From: Antedon mediterranea
Taxonomy: Eukaryota > Echinodermata > Crinoidea > Comatulida > Antedonidae
Reading direction: 5' to 3'
DNA length: 64,000 nucleotides
NCBI RefSeq assembly: GCF_964355755.1
Contig: NC_092679.1
Coordinates: forward strand, 7,502,001-7,566,000
The translations under genes and the position numbers were made by a program. The notes under the pieces are model-generated. The model did no database searches, had not been told where the DNA came from, and saw only the letters and a list, made by a program, of their open reading frames with translations. Below, in pieces: positions 25,701-35,589 of this stretch. Every line of letters begins with the position of its first letter. The first letter of the stretch is position 1.

Positions 25701-28700
25701 ACATAATGTAACACAAAGTATGATGTATACTACAATTCAATTCAGTATTTTTGTATGTTTTTCATTAAATTCCATAAACTGAAATCAACTGGCATTAATT
25801 TGTACAGACTGAAATGGTTACCCTCTATAAATGAAGTTGAAATAAAAAAATAATAAAATAATTATGAATTCAAATAATGTATATAATATTTTGTAGTTTT
25901 TTTCAATATTTATTTTAATTACGCCAGGAAAGTAATTATGACAAAACCCAATACTGTATCCAACCTGGATCAGGATCATTCTATTTTATGTCAATTAATC
26001 AATCTCAAATAGTTAAGTAATATTACAATTGATAATGATTGCAACATTTTGTATAGGCTTTGTAGGCTACGAAAGGTTACGTGTAGATGCGAAGCAGTAT
26101 ATTCTTTCTGTACTGTATGTCTTAATCAATATTTGAATATTTATTGGGTCATCTTCATTTTAAATGTTATTATTGATAATTGATTTGTTTCAAACAAGGG
26201 AAGGTATGTTGAATTATAATATACTATATTTGTATTTTTTATAAATAAACATGTTCTACGGCGCTTCAAATAAATATGATCTTTTTAATGCAAAATGTAA
26301 TCATGTTCGTGAATATAATTTTTTTTTGAAGAATTAGTACTTTTTACTGCAGCTATTGTAATTATTTATATTTGGAAGATAGTCTAAACAAATAAGTTGA
26401 CGTTTACAGGCATTGGAAAACGATGGCGACATTTTTATGGAAAATTATATTTTTAGTGAATATGAAAAAATAATAAAAATATCTTTAAAAATTGATTGAT
26501 GGAATATGAATGGTTTTTTTATTTAGCCTTAGTATCGGTCAATTCTCCAAAAACCGGAAACAGGTGGGCTGGGTAATATATTTATTTTAGGAGATTTTGG
26601 AAAGTTGAGTGTACCGAACATTAACATTTCTGATTGCCTTTAGGAATCCAAATAACCAATAAGCATTGGAATGCCATTTGAACATTAGACTTATGCAAAA
26701 TGATAAATTTCATGGGATTCATAAAACATCCAGAAACACTTTAAAAGGTTTCTTAACTTGTGAACTGCAAGTACAACTCATTTGAAATGTTTAAAAGTAA
26801 TTGCTGACATAAATTATTATGGTTATTGGCCAATATAAAAATGTTATTGTTAAGGCCAATTTACACAGATGAGCGGTAACGGTACGTGAAAACCTTTGTG
26901 TTTGTCCCACATAAAATTTGTATCTACCGTATATTTCGGTGTATAAGTCGCACCTGTGTATAAGACGCACCCCCTAACTGAGAGTAAAATATCGGTATTT
27001 TTTATATCGTCGATGTATAAGACGCACCTTATATTTCATCAAAACAATGTTTTTTTAAATTGTAATCAATATTATTGTAATAATATATTTTGTTATATCT
27101 ACAACGGCGTCCTTTATTTAGGTTTTTTCTTACCTAGGCTCGGCCGCGCCCAGCCTCAACAAGTTCTTTCTAACTTGTTATTCATGAGTTTCGCGCCGCA
27201 ACATCGAGTGCATGACCGTGTGTGTAACACACACGTGTGTGGGCTAGCCTCGCTCGATCATTTCGAGAGGGCGCACGTTTTCACGGACAATCGTATTCGA
27301 TTAGTATCTATGTATCCGAGAAGTGTGTACGCTAGGTCCATGCTATAATCACCTGGAGAATATACTAGTCGAATACCGTACACCATGTGGCCACCAAAAG
27401 AAGGGCTTACGCTTGGGGTACGGCGATCGTGCGTATAACTAACTACTGTATAAATAAATACTATTCCAATCGTACGTAAACGTTTACAAATGAAATTTTA
27501 TCGGAGCGCCATAATGAACAAATCTTTTCATCACATTTAGTATAACACCATGCTAAAATGACTTGAAAACTAGGCAAAAGCAGGTTGCCGTTACGTTAGT
27601 TAGTTACTGTAGCTAGGCCTAGCCTACTCAGGCCTAGCAAACGAGGTGACGATAGCCTAGGCCTATGTACAATCTGTGTGGTGAGGCATTTATGTTCGGT
27701 GTATAAGACGCACCCTTAATTTAGAGGTCAAATTTGCTTGTCAAAAGTGCGACTTATACACCGAAATATACGGTAATCGTGAGAGGTTATCACTTGATTG
27801 TTATTAATTAATTTTTAAATGCTTAAGATAAGAAAATCTGCAAGAATGATAAAAAGATGCCTCAACAGAGATTTGAACCAGGAATCTACTTCTGCTTGAT
27901 ATGCAGACATCTTTGTTCCATTTTCTTATAAAAATGATAAAAGTTCTTTCCAGATTTGTGTCAAAATAACTCATAAAATTGATGGCCACACAGAGATATT
28001 CCTGTTTTTAAAATCTTGAAATACTTTACATTTAATAAAACACTTAACAGTAATTCAAGACATTTTCTGATTTTGTTGTAAAAGAATTTACGTACGTAAC
28101 AACTTAAAATAATACAAGCCGTTAAGAATATGTGTCAAGTGGTGTTAGAGATCCGCTGCTGGCTTACCTTTCATATTTACTGTGCAGTTTATGCATCTCA
28201 TTTTGCGTGTCATCCAATTCATTTTCTGTGTAAAGTGTACTCTGTAAGAACTCGCTTTCCATCAGTGTTATTCGTTGCTTGCTTTCTTCCACCTTAATCT
28301 TCAGCATCTCAAACTGCCGTTTACTTAGGCCGCAGTGCTAACGAAAAAAAAACATACCATTACAAATTAATTTTAAAATAGGCTTGATGTGACCATCCCA
28401 TTTTAAACACATTTTTATTAACAATAACATCAAATAAAATATTAATTAAAGAATAATATACAGTATTGAATCATCCATCCAGTGATGTAATACAGGGGGC
28501 AGCAAAGACCCTGGTTTAGCACTCCTAAGTGGCCCTCCAATGATGGTTGTTGCATTGGGGTTTATCATTTTCTGGGTCCTGATGCCCTCAGTTTAGCCAG
28601 TGAGCAGTCATAGCCGTTATGCAACTGGAATCATCTATTCTATTATACTAGACAAGTAAAAATAAGTTTCTAACCAATACAGTAACATACTAAGCTCTTA

Positions 28701-31700
28701 AATTGGTTTGATCCACAGTTATAAAGTCCATATGAAAAGACAATAATGTAGGTAATATATGTCCTTGTGATTAAAGTATACTGCGAATTACCAACCTTTT
28801 AAAACTGGTTGGAAGCAATGGATTAACTATATAGTGTGTTTCATTTGCTTTTTAGTTTTTAAGGTCAAATTCCATTATTTACATCACAATACTTTTGAAT
28901 TTAAAGCAGCATGAAGTCTTTAGATAAACTACAATTTAACCTTATCTAAATAACTAAAGAAAACACCATTCTAAATAAAACTCTTGTTCGCAATAACACG
29001 GTAAAATAAAATAAACAAAATTACAGAAAATGAACGCTTTCAAACACTTTTTTTCTTCATTATGGAAATATTTTCAGGAAAAGAAAGGATAGAACGCCAA
29101 GAAAAATAAAACTGGCATAAAAAATAGAAATTGAACCAGGAGTCTAAAATTCTGTTTAGTGTTTGTTAACAAACTTTTATTCTGGTAAACAAGAACATGA
29201 CGTCAGTTTTCAATTAAAGAAATATTTAATATCTTGTGTTTTGTTGAACTTTGACCCAAACTTTGTCCTGCTGGCTAGTGAAATGAACCATGAATTTAAA
29301 TAAAAAACATTGTAAAAATATTCAGTGTTCATTCAATCTATATATTCTTTTGTTTTGAAAAGTTTGACTCGAGGTTGTCCAACGTGTTGGTTAGTGTTAG
29401 AACCATATATTTAAGAAAAAATTGTTATTAAAAAGTATATTTTAGTCAGTGTACATTCATCACATATTGCAAGGTATATCTGTTAAGTTCTGTATTAGGG
29501 ACACTCTCGCTTGTCAATGCCAATAATTATCTTTTAAAACTAAAATGTCATGGATGAAAAAGATCATTTTTAAGCTTAATGAAAACCAAGAATTCAATGG
29601 TAACTGTGAATTAAAATGCAGGTAGTTTGTGAAAACTACCTGCAAAATACAAGTGCTGTTAATTTACAATGTTATACAAAATGTTTTGGTGCTGAGAAAT
29701 TGAAATACATTCAAATCAAATTTCTTAATTTATCTCATCAAAAACAAAACAAAGAACAAAAAGGAGTATTTAGAACAAATTTAAAGAAGATGAAAGGGAC
29801 CTCCAGGAAACCCGAAGGAGCTTGTGATAGGAGGGCCACAAAAAAACTAGTTACATAAAGATAATGAATATTGTTTTTGTAAACAGTTGTGATAGATGAA
29901 TAGCTAATATTATACATTATTTGAAATAAACAAATTTCTATTCAAACTGTATAAATCACTGTAGAATATTTTATTATTATTAAAATATTTTACTTTCCAC
30001 ATTCAGATGAAAAAAAATACATTATGTACTGTATACAGTAAGTCTGAGATATAAAACAATTTTCCTTTTCTGAAGGAACATAAAATCACATTTTAATAAA
30101 TAATGCTAAAATAAATCCCTACTGTTACGAAGGATTGTAGTATGTTATTGGTTGAAATCATTATGAACTAATAGAGAATGATTTATTTGACAAAGTACCT
30201 AGCCATTAACTCACAATGTTACTTATTTCACCAAGAGTAGATTGTGAGATTACCATAAGAACGACTGTATAACCAATTACAAAATGGCGACAGAAAAACA
30301 ATAAAAATACCGACTGTACAACAGGTATGAATCATGACAAAACAATTGTCTCACAATCATCGTCAATTTTTTTGGAAGATCATATTTTACTATAAACATT
30401 TAGCCATTTCAAAATTTAACAATAACAATTTAATTTGTATTACATTTTATTATATTTTTTATGATTTCGGTAAAAGTCAGTCATACTTGTCTATCATATT
30501 TTGTCAACCTAATTGGTATTTTGCTTTATTTATCAATAGACAAAGAGATAAACATCATTATTTAACTCTATTGTATTGTAAAATCAGAAAGTACACAAAT
30601 TGCAATGCATGATTTACATAATTATGTTTATTTTGTGACCACACAATAAAAATACAGTCTAGTGAAATTGAATGCGAAAAGATTAGTAATATAGTATTAC
30701 GGTAGGTGTATTTAGTATTACTAGGGGGAAAGCCCAATAGTTAATACAAAAGTCTAACCAGGGGAAAAGCCACAGATACAAGGGTCTAATCAGGGGAAAA
30801 GCCACGGATACAAGGGTCAAGCCACGGATACAAGGGTCTAACCAAACAAATTTTGTCTTTTCTATTTCTGTCGAATGATATTAATTTATTACATCAACTT
30901 TGCCAATAAAAGGCTTTTTTCCTGTAATAGTATACAAATAGCTCTATTCAAAATACTCAAATTATATAAAAACTTCAATAAATCCCAACATTAATTAGCA
31001 AATCTATCATATTTCCAAATTAGATTAGAACCACACAAGTAAAATATTTAAAATGCTATTTCCTGTTGTCTGTTTTGTTTGTATAACTGTTTGCCGAAAA
31101 AGATAAAAGATATTAAAGATGATGTATTTTTAAATGCTATCACTATCGGATTGAATATTTTAGAAAAAGATCAACTATAAAATAAAAGTGACTGTGAAAT
31201 TCGAAATGATTTGAAATTAAACTTTATTGCCTTGAATGAAAAAAAAAGCAGTGAAACATGGCAGCTATCATTTCAGTGATTAAACTTGTGAATATAAAGC
31301 ATGTAATCAAACGTAATAACTCATTTTCTTTGATGGTTGTAATTTCATGCTAGTTGACGTGTTGAAAATAACTTGACAATTCATAATTGAGAACATTTTA
31401 TATCAAACCAAAATGGTGGTTAACATTACGGTAGCCATCTTTGTATTTTCCCATTTCAGATTTTAACAGACATTCTCTGGTTGTGGTAATATAGGGAGTC
31501 TTCATGGTTGAGCGCCCCATACACGGTTTAACAGACCAAGCTAAATTCTGTACTCAATATCATAATTATAATCACGATCTAAACACAGGGGATTCCACCG
31601 TGTATTGAAACACTCTGTCTGATTGAGTATGGTTTAGTGGTGCTGTACATTGCCTTTCTTTCGCATTATTCATGGTTCAAATCAGGCATTTTGTACCGTA

Positions 31701-32060
31701 TATTTAAATGTTTAATGGAAAAAATGATGATGATGTAGTGTATTCAAAACTACAGTACAGTAGGTCTTTATGAGGGGACACTTTAAAGGTACAAAATAGT
31801 TTATTATCTTTATTGAAAACATCAAGTCATAGATATTATAAAATAAAATGACGATTCTCTGTTGGTCATAGATCATGCTTATTACAAATGCTACTGTATG
31901 CATATTTATATCCTCAAATTAACTTAATTATAATGTTTATACTGGGAACATTAAAATGGGTTGTTTCTGGTTAACTAGTGTACAACACCCAACATGTGTA
32001 AACAATCTAAATTAAGCATGAAATACTCACAAAACATTTCTCTGGTGGTACTCGCTCCAT
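16785..32060 (-). CDS. TJAP1/BEGAIN: TJAP1/BEGAIN-family coiled-coil protein (561 residues)
   Basis: Six coding exons: 32031-32060, 28168-28337, 24648-24714, 23128-23235, 20620-20706 and 16785-18008. All phases agree and predict 561 residues. Residues 1-154 form the conserved coiled coil: ESEFLQSTLYTENELDDTQN, ERLEQSHRELHEVNSDLEER, YEKEKQALNREVVSISQKLL, DAKFEINKLEEKN, RKDCEIATQLLQC and LPHDVQYHV. The order and spacing are those of vertebrate BEGAIN (PSD-95-associated) and TJAP1 (tight junction/Golgi), and so is SVPAIIIAKAMQR after the coil. The tail (170-561) is Ser/Thr/Pro-rich and looks disordered. CFHC (9-12) and a CQKC motif in the tail are unlike what I recall for the vertebrate proteins. 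The exon 4 acceptor is an AAG, chosen because it keeps frame and alignment. Probably the pre-duplication orthologue; a role in junction or synapse scaffolding is inference. Confidence 0.82.
18090..18207. mobile_element. MITE, TTAAGCTNNGTCTACAC family, copy B (truncated)
   Basis: Starts TTAAGCTTTGTTTACCACTA and carries CAAACTAGTTTGAAAAAA, GTGATGTGCCCAGATGGTAG and GGGCTATCACATTTTTTTTG. It then stops at a LINE 3' fragment. The right terminus is not found beyond the LINE, so the copy is broken. It lies in the last intron of the TJAP1/BEGAIN-like gene. Confidence 0.65.
18208..19050 (+). pseudogene. LINE 3' fragment (post-RT region)
   Basis: An open frame gives NGLCRPILEYAAPVWVPHQK followed by INKSLRRVTKLCV and RLLRLKLPSIDQTLKYLSII, which is the conserved segment after the RT domain of CR1/Jockey-like LINEs. 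The frame breaks near 18556. Translation resumes in another frame (FVVKCLCTDFLIDGALLPKP) to about 18867. The 3' end is GGATAATAAATGAATATGAA, then TAATAT. It is severely 5'-truncated and antisense to the host gene. Confidence 0.8.
19142..20075. mobile_element. 934-bp element with 9-bp target duplication (full copy)
   Basis: Begins TAGTCTGGGCTCC and ends GGGGCAAGTCTA. It is flanked by TCCTGACTC (19133-19141) and TCCTGACCC (20076-20084), an 8/9 match. An internally deleted copy with the same two ends lies at 34698-34873 and has its own perfect 9-bp duplication, which validates the boundaries. The terminal inverted repeat is short (TAGWCTKG). A 9-bp duplication is typical of Mutator-like elements. 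No transposase is present. Confidence 0.75.
20100..20490 (+). repeat. Probable LINE 3'-end remnant
   Basis: The end GTTGGTTCTTTCTGTTTGTA is followed by AAAAATTGAATAAATAAATA, a simple A-rich tail like the 3' ends of the other LINEs in this window. The body is too decayed to translate. Assignment is tentative. Confidence 0.35.
20707..23127. other. TJAP1/BEGAIN-like intron 4
   Basis: Mostly AT-rich noncoding DNA. At 21790-21870 there is GGGAGGTGGCCGTTTACGGG followed by AGGTGGCCGCTTACGGAGGT, a phrase that looks like the terminus of a DNA transposon. A GC-richer segment at 21929-22180 has TGACGTCA and a weak 79-codon frame with no recognised domain. An A-rich LINE-like end lies near 23040. Confidence 0.4.
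23395..24441. mobile_element. piggyBac-like nonautonomous element (TTAA duplication)
   Basis: Flanked by TTAA at 23391-23394 and 24442-24445. The ends are perfect inverted repeats CACTTTGACTGCCA and TGGCAGTCAAAGTG. This terminus and the TTAA target are characteristic of piggyBac-type elements. The left end holds two copies of CTGCCAAACACGAAGATC, then TTCGTTTTT, containing the palindrome GAAGATCTTC. No transposase frame is present, so it depends on a partner. It lies in the intron between exons 3 and 4 of the TJAP1/BEGAIN-like gene. Confidence 0.85.
24715..26934. other. TJAP1/BEGAIN-like intron 2, exon 3-proximal part
   Basis: AT-rich noncoding sequence. A segment at 25310-25450 is less AT-rich and has the imperfect inverted pair GGGGCACC/GGTGCC, perhaps a decayed transposon. 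Nothing else can be supported. Confidence 0.4.
26935..27775. mobile_element. 841-bp inverted-repeat element with TACCGTATATTTCGG ends
   Basis: Both ends are TACCGTATATTTCGGTGTAT followed by AAGTCGCAC (perfect inverted match, 26935-26963 versus 27747-27775). The phrase GTGTATAAGNCGCAC is repeated inside both ends. ATC flanks each side (26932-26934 and 27776-27778), a 3-bp target duplication. Internal sequence is GC- and CpG-richer than the host intron. A 130-codon frame at 26956-27348 runs through the terminal repeats and is not a convincing protein. Similar CGNACTATAAGNCGCAC termini are widespread in animal genomes. The superfamily is not assigned. Confidence 0.8.
27850..27935 (-). repeat. 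Possible decayed tRNA-like/SINE fragment
   Basis: On the minus strand TCCTGGTTCAAATCTCTG has B-box character and is preceded by ATGTCTGCATATCAAGCAGA. No clear A box or SINE body is visible. Confidence 0.25.
28338..32030. other. TJAP1/BEGAIN-like intron 1
   Basis: AT-rich. A perfect hairpin GCAGGTAGTTT...AAACTACCTGC occurs at 29617-29643. A weak 80-codon plus frame (29616-29858) and a 92-codon plus frame (30334-30612) have no recognised domain. A possible tRNA-like block (GTATGGTTTAGTGGTGCTG ... CATGGTTCAAATC) lies at 31627-31684. Confidence 0.4.
30728..30842. repeat. Short tandem repeat, about 31-33-bp units
   Basis: Three to four imperfect copies of AGGGGAAAAGCCACRGATAC followed by AAGGGTCTAA. 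The last unit is shortened. Intronic. Confidence 0.75.
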
Positions 32061-33073
32061 ATTCCTTTAGCACGCACTCCACTTAATTAAGACAATCTAA
32101 TTCCCAATGGTGCAATGGATTTGTTAACAACATGCAAACGAGATGAACTTATAGCTGATTAATAAATTCTGAAATGACAATAGATTAAGAAAATGTGTAT
32201 TTTAAATTAAAATTATTATATTAGAATACACATATTCTCATCACCCGATTTTTTAAACGATAGACTTCTTGTTGAAGTGTAAGCTGTACAATTCTTGATA
32301 TCTTAATATTTACCTATCATCAGCCATAAAGCAAAATGTCTCCATGTACCACAATAATTTATTGATTATTTATATGAAAGCAGTCTTACTGCTAGTAATC
32401 AATGACGAAGCGTTCAAATTTGTAACCAAAGAATATCCGCTAATTACTCCTGTATGATTCATATGTAACTTTGAGGGCAGTATAGAAAATGGAGATATTA
32501 AAATAAGGATGTTATTTTAATTATTTTTTACTATAAATGTTTTTAAAAACATATAAGACAATTTTATTCAATATTTTCCCAGTAATTGTGGTATTCCAAA
32601 TGTGTTTCTGGGACTTTTCGTTTTTCAGACGGTGTGGCATTTGGTAGAGTTGGACTACTACTAACTATTGAACATTTTTGAGCTAAATGAGATTTTAAAT
32701 TATTATTATTGTATAATCTATTTCATAAAATTTAGAAATTGTATATTAAATTAAAGGATAATTTATTTAATTCATGGTAGAATTCTTGAAACAATACAGG
32801 TTGGCACAAAATTAGATTCTTACTACCTTTAACAATTTCTCATCTGAATAATTTACGAATAATTTTGAAACAGTTGATGAAACAGAAACAATTACATTTT
32901 TTTAAGATCACCAAATATTGAAATAATGTAACTGTGAAAATGGAATGGTAGGAAGGCAACAAATAAATAGACATAAATAATGTATTTGTTTTATGAATAT
33001 ATATTGTAAAAATACCACACCACCCCCATTCAAAACACTGGATCCAGAATGCAGTGTTATGCCAGAGAATATG
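32061..33073. other. 5' flank/UTR side of the TJAP1/BEGAIN-like gene
   Basis: AT-rich sequence upstream of the minus-strand ATG. A splice acceptor for a noncoding first exon is possible just upstream of the ATG, but I cannot confirm it. The 78-codon minus frame at 32840-33076 shows no family resemblance. Confidence 0.35.
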
Positions 33074-33077
33074 CATC

Positions 33078-33936
33078 TGTTATGCGCGATTTGAACGATT
33101 TGCGCAATTTGAAATTGCGCAAAAAAAATCCTTGCGCAATTTGAATTGAAACATGTGTTTCAAATTGCGCAAGCAACGTATTAAATTGCGCAAGTAATCT
33201 GCAAATTGCGCAAGGTTTTTCGACAGATTGTGAAATCATGCACACCCATATTTTTATAGTAATTTCTAAGAATGATTCAAAATTAAAGATAAATATCGCA
33301 TTTCCTTATTTTAGTAGTGCAAATATTGTTATAAGTTAGCATACCGTCGAAGAACCGACGAAGGAAAACGAAGCGGTGGTGTTCCACCAGGCGGGCGCGC
33401 CGCGGGCGGCCGGCTATACTACTCTAGCCTAGCTAGGGTCTGGACTACTGATACTGACTAGGTTACATGGCCTAGCTTAAACTAATATTAAAAACTTAAT
33501 TTTTACATTTATTTTGATTTATTTCAAGTTACAGTGATAATATTATTTAATTGTAATAATAAATGTTATGTATTTATTACACACATCTTCGCATTTATTA
33601 TGTTTTATTTTGAGTTATTTAGTTTCCAATAAATTATTATAATACCGATTGTCTGGTAGAATTTTGTTGCGCAATTTGAAAATTTACAGTTCGTTTTCAA
33701 ATTGCGCAAAGGTGTCATATTGCGCAAGAACTATCTTGCGCAATTTACAAATTGTGCAGCGCAATTTAAAATTGCGCAATTTGAAATTGCGCAAGTTGAT
33801 TGCGCAAATTGAAATTGCGCAAAAAAATCCTTGCGCAATTTTAAATTGCGCAAGAATTCTTTGCGCAATTTCAAATTGCGCAAGGATTTTTTTGCGCAAT
33901 TTCAAATTGCGCAAATCGTTCAAATCGCGCATAACA
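33078..33936. mobile_element. 859-bp inverted-repeat element made of TTGCGCAA palindromes
   Basis: Ends are TGTTATGCGCGATTTGAACG in inverted orientation (33078 onward and up to 33936). They are flanked by CATC on both sides (33074-33077 and 33937-33940), a 4-bp target duplication. Inside each end is a cluster of TTGCGCAA/ATTGCGCAAT palindromes spaced by AT-rich linkers: about 8 sites in the left cluster and roughly twice as many in the right. The middle (33240-33650) is ordinary AT-rich DNA apart from a GC-rich patch near 33350-33415. The open frames here on both strands arise only from the repeats. Confidence 0.85.
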
Positions 33937-34377
33937 CATCGACTTAAAATTTAACTATTTTAAAGTCATGGACCTGACATTGCGGTGCTGTCTGTAGCTA
34001 GCCGGCCACACTAAAACAAAATGAGGTTGAAAGTCTAGTGTCGGAACTCAAACAACTGCACCCTGTTAAAACAAGTAGCATAAAATACATTTCCCTAGGC
34101 TAAACATTCCTGAACTCATAGCATGGCCCAAAAGTGCCTAATGAGACACTCCACCCTACCCATCTCATCAATCAATAAGGACAGGGGCTAGATTATTAGA
34201 CCTAGCTTCATGCGTTGTTCCCTCTTTCAATTCTATAAAACAAAATAGCAATTTAAGTAAACAAAAAAGCATATTCAATATTACCTTGTAAACATAGGCG
34301 CTGAAAGGACGAATATAACAGGGTGTGAGCAAACTGAATTACCACAAAAATCCTACCTGTTGTCGAAGAAAAGCACA

Positions 34378-34452
34378 CAGGTAAATTTTGATGATTGCAA
34401 AGAATATATATCACAAGAATGAGTAATCCGTGATTTTCCCTGTAACAGTAAT
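34378..34452. repeat. Inverted motif pair, left member
   Basis: The reverse complement of this stretch matches 35158-35235: CTGTTACA, then ATCRCGGAWTACTCATTCTT followed by GTGATAT and ATATTCTTTG. The pair faces outwards in the interval between two divergently transcribed genes. Confidence 0.65.
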
Positions 34453-34697
34453 ATTGTCCGTGTGGTAGGGCGCCGCCATAAGTGTGGATGTATCTGGGAT
34501 GTATACAACTTTTTGTGACGGTTTCAATAATCAAAGGCTAGACCACCGGTAGTATTTTCATGATAAAAAATGTTATCAACTATAATAAATGTTAATGATA
34601 TTTAACATTTTGTCCTATTAATAACATGTATTTTATACTAATTTATATCATAAAAACAATACTTAATTTACCGGGCGTAGAGTAGTACACGGCAATG

Positions 34698-34873
34698 TAG
34701 TCTGGGTTCCAGACGGAGTTTTGTCTTAATATTAGTTAAAAGATAAATATTTTGGCACATATGGCGTTTCATACGTATACTACTTGATTTTGGATACTTT
34801 CAGACAAAAATCGCGGTCGAAATAAAAACAAATAAATAAAAAAAAAAGATAATACAGACTTGGGGCAAGTCTA
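34698..34873. mobile_element. 176-bp internally deleted copy of the 19142-20075 element
   Basis: The first ~105 bp match 19142 onward (TAGTCTGGG, GGAGTTTTGTCTTAATATTA, GGCGTTTCATACGTATAC). The last ~65 bp match the end (TTCAGACAAAAATCGCGGTC, GACTTGGGGCAAGTCTA). About 750 bp are missing at a single junction. The flanks are a perfect 9-bp duplication ACGGCAATG (34689-34697 and 34874-34882). Confidence 0.85.
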
Positions 34874-35157
34874 ACGGCAATGGTAAAGAATAGGCCGTGC
34901 TGAGTAACGATTCGTTGATTTTGGTGTTGCTGTGTTAGGCTTTTTTTGTGAACTAACTTAGCATGTTAGTAAATAATTGTCTGTAAAAGTGAATGTACAC
35001 TAGTTTGTTAATAAATATGTATTATAAAATAGTTTACAATTGCAAAATATATTATCATAATTCTATTTAATGTGACATGTATAATATCTATTAAATCAAG
35101 TCTTATTTAGTATGTATACATCCGCCCTTATGAGGGCGGGCATCACTCTCTTGAGCT

Positions 35158-35235
35158 CTCTGTTACAAATTTCTCATGCAAAAATCGCGGAATACTCATT
35201 CTTGTGATATTATATTCTTTGATGATTGGTGGTGT
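35158..35235. repeat. Inverted motif pair, right member
   Basis: Inverted partner of 34378-34452 with about 80 percent identity by eye. A CpG-rich stretch (GTCCGCCGCCGACGACTCGA) follows immediately, as expected near a promoter. Confidence 0.65.
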
Positions 35236-35441
35236 CCGCCGCCGACGACTCGACACACGACGATGGTGGAACTTGGTGGCGCCCTATGTATTATTTTTAC
35301 TCTCGGGTTCTTGTTTTATCTGGTTTAATTTTCCAAATCAATCAAATGTGGAGAGGCCTAGACTGAATAGTGTGTGTTGCTGCATCGACGTGTGCAGTTT
35401 TATATATCTCTGAAATTTGGTGTAAAATAAACTAAATCGTT

Positions 35442-35477
35442 ATGTCTGCATCAATTCTTAATAGAAGAATACCACAG
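35442..35477 (+). other. Candidate first coding exon of ALDH6A1 (mitochondrial presequence)
   Basis: ATG followed by the short frame MSASILNRRIPQ and a donor (CAG/GTACTT). The peptide is basic with no acidic residue, as in a mitochondrial targeting sequence. However, it ends in phase 0, whereas the next exon I can support (36938-36966) needs one extra base. Either a further small exon lies between or this is not the right exon. Confidence 0.3.
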
Positions 35478-35589
35478 GTACTTTTAATTAAGCCTAGCTA
35501 GGAGGGTATGCTACTAGAACTGAATGTAATGATATTTGCAAATATTAAACCGTTCAGACTAGCCTCTAGTAGGCCTAGCCTAGTTAGTA

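Noticed and set aside
33649-33954. 101- and 82-codon ORFs rich in CAI/LRNLKLRK repeats
   Set aside because: Created by TTGCGCAA repeat arrays, with equivalent frames on both strands.
35442-35477. ALDH6A1 exon 1 as a firm call
   Set aside because: The splice phase does not match the next supported exon, so it is listed only as a candidate.
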